Source: Arthrobacter sp. efr-133-R2A-120
GTDB lineage: Bacteria; Actinomycetota; Actinomycetes; Actinomycetales; Micrococcaceae
NCBI RefSeq assembly: GCF_030209835.1
Contig: NZ_JARVRF010000009.1
Span: forward strand, 62,001 to 126,000
DNA length: 64,000 bases
Direction: 5' to 3'
Part shown: positions 28,889-39,325 of the stretch, piece after piece
How the letters are laid out: each line of letters opens with the position of its first letter
Numbering within the stretch: the stretch's first letter is position 1
The notes under the pieces: model-generated
What the model was told of the DNA's origin: nothing
What the model saw: only the letters and a program-made list of their open reading frames with translations
The model's database searches: none
Made by a program: the position numbers and the translations under genes

Positions 28889-29013
28889 TTTGTTTTTCTC
28901 CTGAACGAGTAGTTCCCAAAGGCGCATCGGTCCGCAGGAAACTGCGGGAGCGCCCTGATCGGCCGTTTGCCGCGGCCCGAAATGGTCTTTCGGGGAGGCG
29001 GCAGGGCTCGGAA

Positions 29014-30003
29014 CTAGTCAGGGGAAGAACCCGGGTCAAACGACACCGGAGCCGGAACTCTGCCGGCAGCAGCCGTGGACACGAGGGTCCCGGCCAAGGG
29101 GTAAAACAGGTTCGTGCCTTGGAGCCAGGCAGCAGCAGCCCCCGAAGGATTGCTGGAAAGGACTGCAGAGCCGCCCACGGTGTCGCTGCCGCCCGGGGTG
29201 CCGGGCGGGAACGTCCCGTCGGACGGAGGCGCGGAAGGATCCCCGGTACGGCTAGCCCAGACTGTCGCCTTCGAAGGTGTCCCAGTCAGGCCCGGCGGGC
29301 CACTGGCGCCAGCCAGGTTGAGCAACTGGGCCGCGACATCCTGAGCCGGCGTTGTGAGGACCCCGCCGGCGGTAGCAAGAACAGTGGGTCCCTCGGAAAG
29401 AGCTTCGGCAATTCCGACGTCATCGGGGAACTGGATGGCAGGGACCGTTATGGCTATGTCGGGGATGATGACTGGAAGGCTGCCACCCGGAAGCGTCTCC
29501 ACGGTGGATCCGACTACTCCCAGTGCACGGGTAACGGCGCGGCCAACCACGGAGCCAACGCTTGACCCAACCCCATCGAGCGCGCTGGCTGCTGGCGATA
29601 CAACGGGTGTTGTCACGCCACTAACGGTTCCCTCAGGAAGGACTGCGCTGACCACGGGAGCGCTGGCCACCAGTTGGTCGACGTTCCTAGCCGGCACCTG
29701 GACCGCCGGCACCCGGACCGCCGGCACCCGAACCGAGGGCAGATGGACAGCCGGGGCAGGTACGGATGCGACACCTGCCGGATCGGCATTGCCGAGGGTC
29801 CCGGATAGGTCCCTGGCAGCGTTGTGCACGACGTTTGACACTGAGGAACCCGCGCCGCCCAGAAGGGTGTGGTTGTCGGTGCTTCCGGAATCGGCGTTGG
29901 CTGCCGCGGAGGAGAGGGCCATCCAAACAACGGCGCCGGCACCAGCGAGCATGACGGAGCGGAGAATATGAAGAACGCGCGGCTTATTTCGCTTGACTTC
30001 CAT
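29014..30003 (-). CDS. Exported protein of unknown function, upstream partner of the chaplin-like gene
   Basis: The 329-residue precursor has a basic N-terminus and a signal peptide (about 1-37, AGAGAVVWMALSSAAANA). The mature part is rich in Val, Pro, Ala, Gly and Ser with short repeats (VRVPAVRVPAVQVPA near 90-105) and no cysteines in the mature part. No transmembrane anchor or sorting signal is seen at the C-terminus, so it is probably secreted or wall-associated. It lies 125 bp upstream of the chaplin-like gene on the same strand and may be co-transcribed. I do not recognise a family. Confidence 0.72.
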   Translation of the reverse strand: MEVKRNKPRVLHILRSVMLAGAGAVVWMALSSAAANADSGSTDNHTLLGGAGSSVSNVVHNAARDLSGTLGNADPAGVASVPAPAVHLPSVRVPAVRVPAVQVPARNVDQLVASAPVVSAVLPEGTVSGVTTPVVSPAASALDGVGSSVGSVVGRAVTRALGVVGSTVETLPGGSLPVIIPDIAITVPAIQFPDDVGIAEALSEGPTVLATAGGVLTTPAQDVAAQLLNLAGASGPPGLTGTPSKATVWASRTGDPSAPPSDGTFPPGTPGGSDTVGGSAVLSSNPSGAAAAWLQGTNLFYPLAGTLVSTAAAGRVPAPVSFDPGSSPD

Positions 30004-30103
30004 CTCGACACCCCCCAGCGTCAGCTTGGATCGACGATCGCTCCCATCCTAGGCCTCCCTAGTTAACTAGTCCAGACGTTGGACGACGGATTCGTCATTG
30101 AGC

Positions 30104-31174
30104 TCAGCGGGCGTCGTTGGCGTATCGGACTCCGAGCTGGGATCGCACCCCGTCGAAGAGACGCATGGTGTTCAGCGAATCGTCCAAGGGCATCACGGGA
30201 CTTTCGGTCAGTCCTTGCTGGACACAGCGGGTCACCTCACGCAGCTCGTAGGTGTAGCCGATCCCTACCGCGTCAAAGCGTTCGATCCGGGGTTCGTCCC
30301 AGCCGGTTCGAATCAGAAGCTCGCGCGGATTGTTGATGGACCCTTGCGTCTGGAGGAAGCCCTTGGAGCCGGCAACGGATGCCGATCGTGGCCCATGGGC
30401 CAGCAGAGAAGAGGTCAGCTGGGCGATAGCACCGCCGTCGTAAGCCAGCGTGAGCGCATTCTGGGAGTCGACGCCGTCGTCCGTCAAAGTGCCGATTGCG
30501 CTGACCGACTGCGGGAAACCGAGGGTGCCCAAGGGCCACAGCAGGGCATACACCGTGAGGTCCAAAAGGGCTCCGCCGCCGTCCGCCGGGGCCCAGATGC
30601 GGGCGGAGGGATCGTAAGGGGCGGGGAAACCAAGGTCGGCGCTGACCCACTTGATGTCGCCCAGTTCGCCGGACGCTGCAATGGCGAAGGCCCTCTGCAT
30701 GCCGGGCAGGAAGCGACTCCACACGGCTTCCATGAGGAACAATTTCCGTTCCCGGGCCAAAGCGACGAGCTCTGCCGCTTCACGGCCGTTGATGGTCAGG
30801 GATTTCTCGCACAGGACGGGCTTGCCCGCGTTGAGGGCATCCCTGACAATCTCGAAGTGCTGGGCGTGCGGGGTGGCCACGTAGACGACGTCGACGGCGT
30901 CATCGGCGAGCAGCCGCTGGTAGCCGGGCACATCGCCGTCGTCTGCGTAGGACTTCGTGACCCCATGCCCGGCAGCAAAGGCGTCCGCCGATTCCTGGCG
31001 CCGAGAACTCACGGCGTAAAGGTTTGCGTCCTCGAGCTGCGCGAGGTCGCCGGCCACGGTCTTGGCGATCCCTCCGGTTGCGACAATTCCCCAGTTCAGG
31101 GCCTTGCCGGTGGCTGCGCGGGGATCCTGGTTCGGCTGGCTGAACAACCACGGCTTGGCGATATGCAGACTCAT
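30104..31174 (-). CDS. Gfo/Idh/MocA family oxidoreductase
   Basis: The 356-residue protein has an N-terminal Rossmann domain (LNWGIVATGGIAKTVAGDL) and the family EKSL (EKP-type) motif in KPVLCEKSLTINGREAAEL, followed by the C-terminal alpha/beta substrate domain. These enzymes oxidise or epimerise sugars and cyclitols, or reduce dihydrodiols, with NAD(P). The substrate is not evident from neighbours. It is transcribed alone and divergent from the ABC adaptor gene. Confidence 0.88.
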   Translation of the reverse strand: MSLHIAKPWLFSQPNQDPRAATGKALNWGIVATGGIAKTVAGDLAQLEDANLYAVSSRRQESADAFAAGHGVTKSYADDGDVPGYQRLLADDAVDVVYVATPHAQHFEIVRDALNAGKPVLCEKSLTINGREAAELVALARERKLFLMEAVWSRFLPGMQRAFAIAASGELGDIKWVSADLGFPAPYDPSARIWAPADGGGALLDLTVYALLWPLGTLGFPQSVSAIGTLTDDGVDSQNALTLAYDGGAIAQLTSSLLAHGPRSASVAGSKGFLQTQGSINNPRELLIRTGWDEPRIERFDAVGIGYTYELREVTRCVQQGLTESPVMPLDDSLNTMRLFDGVRSQLGVRYANDAR

Positions 31175-31321
31175 GGGGCCTATCTTCTCATTCCGCCGCA
31201 GGCGTCATGCAGCACACGCTTAAGTCACGAGCCATCTGAACTTCGTCGGAGCCATCGCCTAAGCTGATGGTCATCATCCCTCGCGGAGAGGTTCTGTGGG
31301 GAGTTACCGAATGGAGTAGGG

Positions 31322-32419
31322 ATGGGTGTTTTTCGACGCGTCATTTTGCCTGTGGCATGGCTGCTGGTTTTTGCAGTGATCGCTGTGGCCTTGGTGAAGA
31401 TCGCCTTCGTGGACGGGCTAAAGCCGGCGGGTGCCGAACCGGCCCCGATGGCCAGGGTGGAGACGCCCGTTGTGCCCGCCGCGCGCGCAACGGTCACCAA
31501 TACTGTGCAGATCAAAGCCACCGTTCAGAGCGACGCCGTTGTCGGTGTCCGGAGCACGGCGGCGGGAACGGTTGTGCATATCTACGTGGAGCCGGGCGTG
31601 ACAGTGGCCAAGGGGGACAAGCTCTTCCAGGTCAAATCCGAGCGGGTCAAGCCTGCCGGCGCTGCCACAACGCCGGGAGAGAAGACCGCGTCCGAACCCG
31701 TCTACGTATACACGGACGTGCTCGCTCCCGCGGCCGGAAAGCTCGATGAACTGACTGCCCTCCTTGACCAGCAGTTAAGCGTGGGCCAGGCTGTGGGCAA
31801 GGTCGATCCTGGGACATTCACGGTTTCCGGCCCGGTCAACGCCGCCCAACAGTATCGGCTTCTTGCCAAGCCGGGCTCAGCCCAGATCTCCCTGGTGGGT
31901 GGTCCGGCTCCGTTCACCTGCCCTGCGGTGACGCTGAAGAACAACGCCAACGACGCCGGAGCTACTGCCGGCGGGAGCGGAACCGGCGGCGTGGGGATGG
32001 CCGCGGCGGCCGGTGCGCTGCCGTTGGCCGCGGCTGGACCCGGTGGTGCAACGCAAAGTGACAGCGTGAGCACGGGGACGCTTGGTTGTCCTGTGCCGGC
32101 CGGAACGGAAGTCTTCGCCGGCTTGGGAGCAACCATGACAGTGAGCGCGGGCGAAGCCAAGGACGTGGTGACCGTTCCCCTGACCTCGGTGAAGGGCAGT
32201 GTCAAAGAAGGTATTGTCTGGGTGGCCGCTGCAGCAGCCGAGGGTAAAGCACCCGAACAACGGCCTGTAAAGCTGGGCCTCAACGACGGCGACAAGGTGG
32301 AGGTGCTCTCCGGCCTTGCCGAAGGGGAGCGGGTGCTTGAATTCGTCCCCGGCGCCCCGGCCGCTCCTTCCCAGCAAGGTTACGGGCCAGGCCCGGCGTA
32401 CCGTCCGGCGGGGGGCTAG
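31322..32419 (+). CDS. Membrane-fusion/adaptor subunit of a MacB-type ABC system
   Basis: The 365-residue protein has one N-terminal membrane helix (VILPVAWLLVFAVIAVALVK) and an extracytoplasmic region with lipoyl-like halves (STAAGTVVHIYVEPGVTVAKGDKLF and APAAGKLDEL), then a C-terminal beta domain. It matches the RND/MacA adaptor pattern. GGAGTAGGG precedes the ATG. It is two bases upstream of the ATPase gene. In Gram-positive cells such adaptors work with MacB-like permeases in export or in signalling for envelope stress. Confidence 0.82.
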   Translation: MGVFRRVILPVAWLLVFAVIAVALVKIAFVDGLKPAGAEPAPMARVETPVVPAARATVTNTVQIKATVQSDAVVGVRSTAAGTVVHIYVEPGVTVAKGDKLFQVKSERVKPAGAATTPGEKTASEPVYVYTDVLAPAAGKLDELTALLDQQLSVGQAVGKVDPGTFTVSGPVNAAQQYRLLAKPGSAQISLVGGPAPFTCPAVTLKNNANDAGATAGGSGTGGVGMAAAAGALPLAAAGPGGATQSDSVSTGTLGCPVPAGTEVFAGLGATMTVSAGEAKDVVTVPLTSVKGSVKEGIVWVAAAAAEGKAPEQRPVKLGLNDGDKVEVLSGLAEGERVLEFVPGAPAAPSQQGYGPGPAYRPAGG

Positions 32420-32421
32420 GC

Positions 32422-33210
32422 ATGGAAAGCCTAGTGAGCCTGCGCGGCGTCACTCGTACCGTGGTGCTGCCTGATGATCAGAAGCTTCATATCCTCCGTG
32501 GGATCGACCTTGAGGTTTCCGCAGGCGATCACACCGCGATCATTGGCCGCTCCGGTTGCGGGAAGTCAACGCTGCTGAACCTCCTGGGTCTGCTGGACGT
32601 ACCCACGGACGGCGAAATCCAGTTTCTTGGCACACCTGTGCTACAAATCGGTGGCAACGCACGTGCCCGGCTGCGCGGCTCCACGGTGGGGTTCGTGTTC
32701 CAGCAATTCAACCTGCTCCCCGGACGTAGCGCACTGGACAATGTCATCACGCCGCTTCTTTACGCACGCGGCCGCGATTTCTTGCGGCGACGTGAACTGG
32801 CCATGGACATGTTGGACCGTGTGGGACTTGCTGGCCGTGCCCGGACCATGCCGAACATGCTCTCAGGTGGTGAGCAGCAGAGGGTGGCCATCGCGCGGGC
32901 CCTCGTCCGGCGGCCCCGTTTGATCCTTGCCGACGAACCCACAGGCGCGCTCGACGTAGAGACCGGGCAATCGGTCATGGCACTCCTGGACCAGGTGGCC
33001 ACAGAGTCCGCCGCGGCTCTCGTGACGATCACACACGACAGCAATGTGGCGGCGTTGGCACGGTCCAGCTTCCGTCTGGACTCGGGCGTTCTGCATCCCC
33101 TTGACGGCCAGGGGACACCGGGGGTCGCTTTGTCGGGACCGGCCTTGTCGGCACTGGTATCGTCGGGACCGGCTCCGTTGGGACCCCCATCGTCGGAGGT
33201 CCGTCGATGA
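32422..33210 (+). CDS. ABC transporter ATP-binding protein, MacB/LolD type (first system)
   Basis: The 262-residue ATPase has Walker [11 protein letters not shown]-loop [11 protein letters not shown], signature [15 protein letters not shown] and Walker [13 protein letters not shown]. The C-terminal tail (about 225-262) is rich in Ser, Gly and Pro and longer than usual. It overlaps the permease start by 4 bases (ATGA at 33207). It energises the adjacent FtsX-like permease. Confidence 0.93.
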   Translation: MESLVSLRGVTRTVVLPDDQKLHILRGIDLEVSAGDHTAIIGRSGCGKSTLLNLLGLLDVPTDGEIQFLGTPVLQIGGNARARLRGSTVGFVFQQFNLLPGRSALDNVITPLLYARGRDFLRRRELAMDMLDRVGLAGRARTMPNMLSGGEQQRVAIARALVRRPRLILADEPTGALDVETGQSVMALLDQVATESAAALVTITHDSNVAALARSSFRLDSGVLHPLDGQGTPGVALSGPALSALVSSGPAPLGPPSSEVRR

Positions 33211-34388
33211 TCGGTTTCATGTCAGCCATGGTGGAAGCCTGGCAGGAATTGCGGATCAATAAAGTCCGGATCCTGCTGGCTTTGCTGGGCGTAGCGTTGT
33301 CAGTCGCGGCACTCACTTCCGTGGTGGGCGTCGGCAACCTTGCCCGCGAGGGATTCAAAGCCTCGTCCGAGCGCACCGGCGGACGCTCAGCCACGCTCGC
33401 ACTCGGGGTCAACGGTCCAACCCAGCCGGATCCCGCGCGCCTGGATGTGGCTTATCAGTCCATCGTTGACCGTTACGGTATTGCTTTCTCCTCCCACGAG
33501 GGCCACGCCGAACAGCCGTTCCAGTTCCCCCGCGGCGTCCAGTCCGTCCAATTGGTGGTGGTGGACCCCGGCTATGGCGTCATCCACCGTCTGGAGTTAC
33601 AGCAAGGGTCTTGGTTTGCCAGCGACGACGAACAGCGGCTGGCGCCCGCCGTTGTCGTCTCTGAAGCGTTTTACAACGCGGCAGGCAGGCCCGATCTTGC
33701 ATTGCAACCCGGTGTCAAGACGGCAGGCGAGCAGGAATCGAATACGGTGATCATCGGCGTCGTGCCGAACACCTGGCCGGACGCGCCTCCGACGGCGTAC
33801 ATCCTGTCCGGCGCCGCCAAGCAGATGGGAGTCAACCAGCTTGGTGGGCAGTTCAGTGTATGGGTACAGGACGGGCAAGCAGAAATGCTCTCAGCAGCCA
33901 TCCAAGCCGATTTGGCGCAACAGTTCCCCGAAATGAACATCATGGCGCAGCGGATGGACTTTGCCGCCCACGGAGATCCGCTCGCCCCGGTGCAGCTGGT
34001 GGTGGGCGGTATCGCAGGCCTGGTCCTCTTGTTGGGCGCCGTAGGGATGTTGAACATCTCGATGGTCACAGTCCGCTACCGGGTGCGGGAAATCGGTATC
34101 AGAAGGAGCTTCGGAGCTACCTCGGGGCGGATCTTCCTGGGGGTGATGATGGAGTCCGTCGTTGCCACCGCAGTGGCCGGGCTCGCCGGTGTCATGGTGG
34201 CCGTGGCGGTGGTCAAGCACCCCTGGATCCAATCAAAGGTTGCCCCGGCCCTGAGCCAGTACCCGCCGTTCCCCATCGAAGCGGCCATGCTCGGTTTCGG
34301 AGCTGCCGTACTGGTGGGCGCGTTGGCCGGCGCCATCCCGGCCCTTGTGGCCGTGCGCGTCAAGGTTATTGACGCGATTCGCTTCTGA
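33207..34388 (+). CDS. ABC transporter permease, MacB/FtsX type (first system)
   Basis: The 393-residue permease has one N-terminal helix ([20 protein letters not shown]), a large extracytoplasmic domain (about 45-260) and three C-terminal helices with [20 protein letters not shown], the FtsX-type coupling segment. It forms an operon with the adaptor and ATPase. Substrate unknown; such systems export peptides, lipids or drugs, or transmit stress signals. Confidence 0.9.
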   Translation: MIGFMSAMVEAWQELRINKVRILLALLGVALSVAALTSVVGVGNLAREGFKASSERTGGRSATLALGVNGPTQPDPARLDVAYQSIVDRYGIAFSSHEGHAEQPFQFPRGVQSVQLVVVDPGYGVIHRLELQQGSWFASDDEQRLAPAVVVSEAFYNAAGRPDLALQPGVKTAGEQESNTVIIGVVPNTWPDAPPTAYILSGAAKQMGVNQLGGQFSVWVQDGQAEMLSAAIQADLAQQFPEMNIMAQRMDFAAHGDPLAPVQLVVGGIAGLVLLLGAVGMLNISMVTVRYRVREIGIRRSFGATSGRIFLGVMMESVVATAVAGLAGVMVAVAVVKHPWIQSKVAPALSQYPPFPIEAAMLGFGAAVLVGALAGAIPALVAVRVKVIDAIRF

Positions 34389-34457
34389 GAGCTGCCCGGG
34401 GCTCGCAGCCCGGCGTCGTCGCCCGGGCGCCCTCGGCAGCCACCAGCAGGCCAGACG

Positions 34458-34491
34458 GAAGGGCCGGAAACCATTCGATTCCCGGCCCTTC
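34458..34491. terminator. Bidirectional hairpin between the two ABC operons
   Basis: A perfect 10-bp stem GAAGGGCCGG/CCGGCCCTTC with a 14-base loop, followed by TGTCCC. It lies 70 bases after the rightward permease stop and 30 from the stop of the leftward ATPase gene. Confidence 0.85.
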
Positions 34492-34520
34492 TGTCCCTCA
34501 ATGATTTTTCAGAGATAGCA

Positions 34521-35222
34521 TCAGGCCCCGGCAGCCACCCGTGGACGCACAGCTTCCTCGGTCAGTTTGCCCTGCTGCAGCCTGAAGCGGCGCTCGGTCT
34601 TCTGAGCCAGGCTCCGGTCGTGCGTCACCACCAGAATGGTGGTGTTGTGGTTCCGGCTCAAGGAACTGAGCAGTTCGATGATGTGCTCGCCGGTCTGCTC
34701 ATCCAGGTTGCCGGTGGGTTCGTCTGCCAGGATGAGCTTCGGCTCGTTGGCCAGCGCCCGGGCAATGGCAACCCGCTGCTGCTCGCCGCCCGAGAGCTTG
34801 TTGATGCGCCGGGACTGTTTGTCAGGATCCAGCTGGACCTGCTCCAGGAGGGACCGCGCACGCTCCAAGCGGGCAGCCTTCCGCATTCCGGCGAACTCCA
34901 TGGGCAGCATCACGTTGTCCACCGCCGAGAGGTTGGGGATGAGGTTGAACTGCTGGAAAACGAAGCCGATGTCCCGGCGTCGGTATTCGGTGAGTTTGCC
35001 GGCGGGCAGACCGGCCAGGCTGACCCCATCCACTACGACATCCCCGCTGGTGGGCTTGTCGAGGGCGCCGAGCAAGGAGAGCAGGGTGCTCTTGCCGCTG
35101 CCGCTCTTACCCACGATCGAGGCGAGGGTGCCCTTTTCGAGCTCGAAGCTCACGCCATTGACGGGCTTGATGGTGCGGTCGCCGGACTTGAACTGGCGGA
35201 CCAGGTCTTTGACTTCAATCAT
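34521..35222 (-). CDS. ABC transporter ATP-binding protein, MacB/LolD type (second system)
   Basis: The 233-residue ATPase has Walker [11 protein letters not shown]-loop [11 protein letters not shown], signature [15 protein letters not shown] and Walker [19 protein letters not shown] precedes its ATG. It starts 2 bases after the permease stop, so permease and ATPase form an operon. It is related to, but clearly distinct from, the ATPase at 32422-33210. Confidence 0.93.
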   Translation of the reverse strand: MIEVKDLVRQFKSGDRTIKPVNGVSFELEKGTLASIVGKSGSGKSTLLSLLGALDKPTSGDVVVDGVSLAGLPAGKLTEYRRRDIGFVFQQFNLIPNLSAVDNVMLPMEFAGMRKAARLERARSLLEQVQLDPDKQSRRINKLSGGEQQRVAIARALANEPKLILADEPTGNLDEQTGEHIIELLSSLSRNHNTTILVVTHDRSLAQKTERRFRLQQGKLTEEAVRPRVAAGA

Positions 35223-35224
35223 GG

Positions 35225-36661
35225 CTATTCTCCTCGGAGGACTTCGATGGGACGGATGCGGGCTGTGAGCAGCGCTGGTACCAGGGCGCCCACGACGGCG
35301 ACGCCGAAAACTGCGGCAACGCCGGCCGCAATGACGCCGGGGGAGGCGATCGCCGTGACCGAGGTCAGTAGCTGGGAGGCTCCGCCGAAGGGGTTCCCGC
35401 CCGGCCCGCCGAAGCCTCCGCCGCCGGGGCCGCGCTGGCTCGCGGCCGACGTCGAGCTGTTGGAACTGATCAATGCCGATGCGATGCCGCCGCTGGCGAA
35501 GGAGGCAATGGCTGCGCCGACGACGCTGCCGAGCGCGACGAGGACGAGGGCTTCGAGCACGAACTGCAGGCCAATGGTCCGGTTGCGGGCTCCGATGGCC
35601 TTCAGGACACCGATCTCACGGCGGCGCTCGCGGACCAGCATGACCATGATGAGCAGGATGATCAGGCCGGCGGTGCCGAGGGCTGCGATGAAGGCGACGA
35701 GTGAGATGTTCTTGACGCTGTCCAGGGAACTGACGGCGGTTTCGAGGTTCCGCTGGCCCTGTGTGACGTCGGCCTTGCTGGAGCCGAGTGCAGTTTGAAG
35801 CGCCGTCTTGGCAGCGTCCACGTTTTCCATGCTGTTGACGGTGACCACCATGCTGGAGAGCTCGCCCGGAGTCGCGGCGAGGGCCTGGGCCTCGGCGAGT
35901 GTCGTGTACACGGCGTTGTTACCGAAGGTGGTGCCGGCGTCGAAGATGCCTGCCACCGTGAACGTCTTGCCGGCGATGGTGAAGGTTGAGCCGGCCTTGA
36001 GGTTGTTCTTTGTCGCGAGGGTGGTTCCGACGAGGGCCTTGGTGCTGGCCACGGTGTAGTCGCCCAAGCCCGTGCCGCTCGTGATGTTCAGTGCCTTGCC
36101 GGAAGTGTCCACTTCGGCGCCGACGCCGGTAGCCGTGATGGGCAGCGAGAACGCCGGCGCGGTTCCGGTGCTACCCGAGCCGGTGCCCGTATTTCCCGAG
36201 CCGGTGCTGCCGCTGGTGTTGTTGCGATTGCCGAGCGTTCCGGCGTCGATCGCTGCTTGAAGGTTTGTGGTGACGCTCGTGCCGCCGCCGGGACCGGCAC
36301 CTGGTCCGGCCTGCTGCGTCGTCGTGCCGGTGGTTGAGGTCGTGGAGGCCGCCGTTGCGGTCTCGAGCCGCAGCGCCTTGGTGCCCACCACGGAAACGAC
36401 GTTCGGTACGGCTGCCGCCGTCGCGGTCTGGGCCGTGGTGAGCGGCTCGCCGCCGCCGTCAAAGCCCTGCGCACCGGCGGGGTTCACGGTCAGGACCGTG
36501 CCCACGGAGGCGTTGAGCTCCTGGACTTTGCCGCCAACGGCTTGGTTGGCGACGAGCATGGCCAGCGCCAGCCCGATCGCGACGGCCAGCACTGCCACTA
36601 CCGCCGCGGTTCTTATCTTGTTGCGGAAGGCATTGCCTACACTCCGGGCGAGGACGCTCAC
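35225..36661 (-). CDS. ABC transporter permease, MacB/FtsX type (second system)
   Basis: The 478-residue permease has an N-terminal helix ([20 protein letters not shown]), an extracytoplasmic domain with long Thr/Gly/Ser-rich loops (about 105-170), and three C-terminal helices containing [20 protein letters not shown] Gly/Pro/Phe-rich loop (about 415-435, [16 protein letters not shown]) lies between the last two helices. The start is GTG at 36659-36661 after AAGGAG. It is the first gene of a two-gene operon without its own adaptor gene. Confidence 0.9.
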   Translation of the reverse strand: MSVLARSVGNAFRNKIRTAAVVAVLAVAIGLALAMLVANQAVGGKVQELNASVGTVLTVNPAGAQGFDGGGEPLTTAQTATAAAVPNVVSVVGTKALRLETATAASTTSTTGTTTQQAGPGAGPGGGTSVTTNLQAAIDAGTLGNRNNTSGSTGSGNTGTGSGSTGTAPAFSLPITATGVGAEVDTSGKALNITSGTGLGDYTVASTKALVGTTLATKNNLKAGSTFTIAGKTFTVAGIFDAGTTFGNNAVYTTLAEAQALAATPGELSSMVVTVNSMENVDAAKTALQTALGSSKADVTQGQRNLETAVSSLDSVKNISLVAFIAALGTAGLIILLIMVMLVRERRREIGVLKAIGARNRTIGLQFVLEALVLVALGSVVGAAIASFASGGIASALISSNSSTSAASQRGPGGGGFGGPGGNPFGGASQLLTSVTAIASPGVIAAGVAAVFGVAVVGALVPALLTARIRPIEVLRGE

Positions 36662-36799
36662 GATTCTCCTTAGGGACCTGGCCCGCCCCAGCGGCGCGCC
36701 TGCTCACCTAACAGTGCTCACCGGGGCTGTGCGGCTGCGCAGTTGAAGCTATGCGGGGCCTGTGAAGCGTTGCGCCACCGCGGTTTGAACCGGACACGA

Positions 36800-36839
36800 C
36801 GACGGCGGCCACCCCCTCGAGTGGGGATGGCCGCCGTCG
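36800..36839. terminator. Intrinsic terminator after chvE
   Basis: A 12-bp perfect stem CGACGGCGGCCA/TGGCCGCCGTCG, extended by CCCC/GGGG inside, lies 21 bases beyond the chvE stop and ends the leftward sugar-transport operon. Confidence 0.85.
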
Positions 36840-36860
36840 CTGGTGCCTAGATGAGAACTA

Positions 36861-37961
36861 CTACTTGGTGATCGGGCCGAGGACCGGATCGTCCACGTAG
36901 GCCGTCTTCACGTTGGCTAGAGTCACGATGACCGGGGGCAGCAGGTAGGCCGGCACGGTCTTGACGCCATTGTTGTAGGACTTGGTGTCGTTGATCTCCG
37001 GGGTCTTGCCGGACTGGACGTCCTGGACCATGGTGATGGCGTGCTCAACGAGCTTGCGGGTGTCCTTGTTGATGGTGGAGTACTGCTCACCTGCAAGGAT
37101 GGACTTGACCGACTCAACTTCGGAGTCCTGGCCGGTCACGACCGGAAGCGGCTTGCCGGCCGCCTTAACCGAGGTCAGGATAGCGCGGGCCAGGGTGTCG
37201 TTCGGGGACAGCACACCGTCCAGCGAAGCGCTGGTGTAGGTACCTGCGAGCAGGGTATCCATGCGCTTCTGGGCGTTCTCTGCCTTCCAGCCCTGGGTGA
37301 CGGCCTGCTCGAACGACTTCTGGCCGGAAACCACCTTGAGGGTTCCGTCATCGATCTTCGGCTGCAGGATGCTCATGGCGCCGTCGAAGAAGACCTTCGC
37401 GTTGGCGTCATCGGGGGAACCTGCAAACAGCTCGATGTTGTACGGGCCGTTTGGCTTCTTGGCCTTGAGTCCGTCCAGCAGGGCCTGGCCCTGCAGTACG
37501 CCGACCTTGAAGTTGTCGTAGGCCACGTAGTAGTCCACGTTTGAGGTGTTCAGGAGCAGGCGGTCATACGCAATGACCGTGGCGCCGGCGTCCTTGGCCT
37601 GCTTGAGCTGCGTGCCCAGCTGGGCCCCATCGATTGCACCAACGATGATGAGCTTGTCACCCTTGGTGATCATGGCGCTGATCTGGTTCTGCTGCTCCGA
37701 AACGCCGCCGTTGGCGAACTGCACATCCGGCTTGAAACCTGCGCTCGTGAGCCCGTCGTTGAAGAGCTTCTCCGCCAGGACCCAGTTCTCACTGGTCTTC
37801 TGGGGGAGCGCGACGCCGATCGAAGATCCCTTGGGGAATGCCTCGCTGCCGCTGGATGAACCACCGGAGCTGCCGCTGTCCGTACGGCCGCAGGCCGTCA
37901 GCGCCAGTGCCGCGATCGCAGCTACTGCTGCTGCCTTTCCTGCTTTACCAAACATTCGCAT
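36861..37961 (-). CDS. chvE: Sugar-binding lipoprotein of a ChvE-type multiple monosaccharide ABC importer
   Basis: The 366-residue precursor has a lipoprotein signal with lipobox LTACG (Cys near residue 24), a Gly/Ser linker and a type I periplasmic binding fold (GVALPQKTSENWVLAEKLF, IVGAIDGAQLG, ETEV-like GQDSEVESVKSI). It resembles ChvE-type proteins that bind glucose, galactose, xylose or arabinose. It is last in the operon after the ATPase and permease genes, with 51 bases to the permease, a common position for high expression of the binding protein from a shared or separate promoter. Confidence 0.9.
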   Translation of the reverse strand: MRMFGKAGKAAAVAAIAALALTACGRTDSGSSGGSSSGSEAFPKGSSIGVALPQKTSENWVLAEKLFNDGLTSAGFKPDVQFANGGVSEQQNQISAMITKGDKLIIVGAIDGAQLGTQLKQAKDAGATVIAYDRLLLNTSNVDYYVAYDNFKVGVLQGQALLDGLKAKKPNGPYNIELFAGSPDDANAKVFFDGAMSILQPKIDDGTLKVVSGQKSFEQAVTQGWKAENAQKRMDTLLAGTYTSASLDGVLSPNDTLARAILTSVKAAGKPLPVVTGQDSEVESVKSILAGEQYSTINKDTRKLVEHAITMVQDVQSGKTPEINDTKSYNNGVKTVPAYLLPPVIVTLANVKTAYVDDPVLGPITK

Positions 37962-38012
37962 ATCTTGGTTCGCTTTCTTTGTTGTGGATGGAACAAGTCG
38001 CCCTGAAGCCGG

Positions 38013-39281
38013 TCAGGCTTCCTTGGAGATGACTTCCTTGGTTGAGGTTGTCTCGTCCGGAGCGATCTCGCTGCTCCGGCCGAAGTTCTTCATCATCATT
38101 CCGATGATCGATTTCTTGCCCTGCGTCTTGTTGTAGACGTCGAAGGCGACTGCTGCCAGCAGCACGAGGCCCTTGATGATCTGGGTGAGGTCCGCGCCGA
38201 CGCCGAGGAGCTGGAGGCCGTTGTTGAGGACAGCCATGACCAGGCCACCAACGATGGAGCCGATCACCGTGCCCACGCCGCCTGTGACCGCGGCGCCACC
38301 GATGAAGACGGCTGCGATCGCATCCAGTTCCCAGCCGACGCCGTCAAACGGACCAGAGGCGGTGGAGCGGCCCACGAAGATCATCCCGGCGAGGCCGGCA
38401 AGGATGGACATGTTCATCATGACCATGAAGTTGACCTTCTTGGACTGAACTCCGGAGAGCTCGGCCGCGTGGCGGTTGCCGCCGACTGCATAGATGTGGC
38501 GGCCAATGACAGTCTTGGCGGAAATGAAACCGTAGATCAGGACCAGCACGGCCAGGATGAGGCCTGGGATGGGGAACGAGGTGCCGGGGCGGCCAGTCGC
38601 GAACAGGTACGTGGCGTAGAGGATGGCTGCGTTCACCAGCACGAGCTTGGTGACCATGACCCAGCCTTCTTGTACTTCGGCGCCCAGTGCCTGGGCGGTG
38701 CGGCGGGAACGGATCGCACTGATAATCACGAAGGCGACGGCGATAAGGCCCAGCAGGATTGTCAGGTTGTTATACCCCGTCTTCGGCCCTATCTCGGGCA
38801 GGTACCCGGAGCCCAGGTACTGGAAGTCTTCGGGGACCGGAACGGTGTTGGACTTGCCGACGAACTGGTTGAAACCGCGGAACAGCAGCATGCCCGCAAG
38901 GGTCACGATGAATGCCGGAATGCCGACGTATGCCGTCCAGAATCCTTGCCAGGCTCCGATCAGGGCTCCGAGCAGGAGCCCGAACAGGACTGCTGCGTAC
39001 CAGGGCAGGTGCCAGTCCCTGATGGCCAGGGCCACCGAGATGCCGACGAAGGCCGCTACCGAACCTACGGAAAGGTCGATGTGGCCGGCGATGATGACCA
39101 GGACCATGCCGATGGCCAGGATCAGGATGTAGGAGTTGCCGTTGAAGAGGTTGATGACGTTGCCCGGGGTGAGAGTGCGGCCCGAGGTGAAGATCTGGAA
39201 GAAGATGACGAGTGCAACCAGGGCGAAGATCATGCCGAATTGGCGGGTGTTGCCACCGAATAGCTTCTTGAGCGCGTTCAT
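38013..39281 (-). CDS. mmsB: Sugar ABC transporter permease (MmsB/GguB type)
   Basis: The 422-residue BPD_transp_2 family permease has about eleven helices, the segment AGHIDLSVGSVAAFVG and the EAA-like region GGAAVTGGVGTVIGSIVGGL. Its length, above that of ribose or xylose RbsC-type permeases, fits the multiple-monosaccharide MmsB/GguB group. It is between the ATPase gene (44-base gap) and the binding-protein gene. Confidence 0.92.
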   Translation of the reverse strand: MNALKKLFGGNTRQFGMIFALVALVIFFQIFTSGRTLTPGNVINLFNGNSYILILAIGMVLVIIAGHIDLSVGSVAAFVGISVALAIRDWHLPWYAAVLFGLLLGALIGAWQGFWTAYVGIPAFIVTLAGMLLFRGFNQFVGKSNTVPVPEDFQYLGSGYLPEIGPKTGYNNLTILLGLIAVAFVIISAIRSRRTAQALGAEVQEGWVMVTKLVLVNAAILYATYLFATGRPGTSFPIPGLILAVLVLIYGFISAKTVIGRHIYAVGGNRHAAELSGVQSKKVNFMVMMNMSILAGLAGMIFVGRSTASGPFDGVGWELDAIAAVFIGGAAVTGGVGTVIGSIVGGLVMAVLNNGLQLLGVGADLTQIIKGLVLLAAVAFDVYNKTQGKKSIIGMMMKNFGRSSEIAPDETTSTKEVISKEA

Positions 39282-39325
39282 TGTTTTGGGTCCTTGTGTC
39301 CGTGTGGTTCTGGAGATGACCGGGG

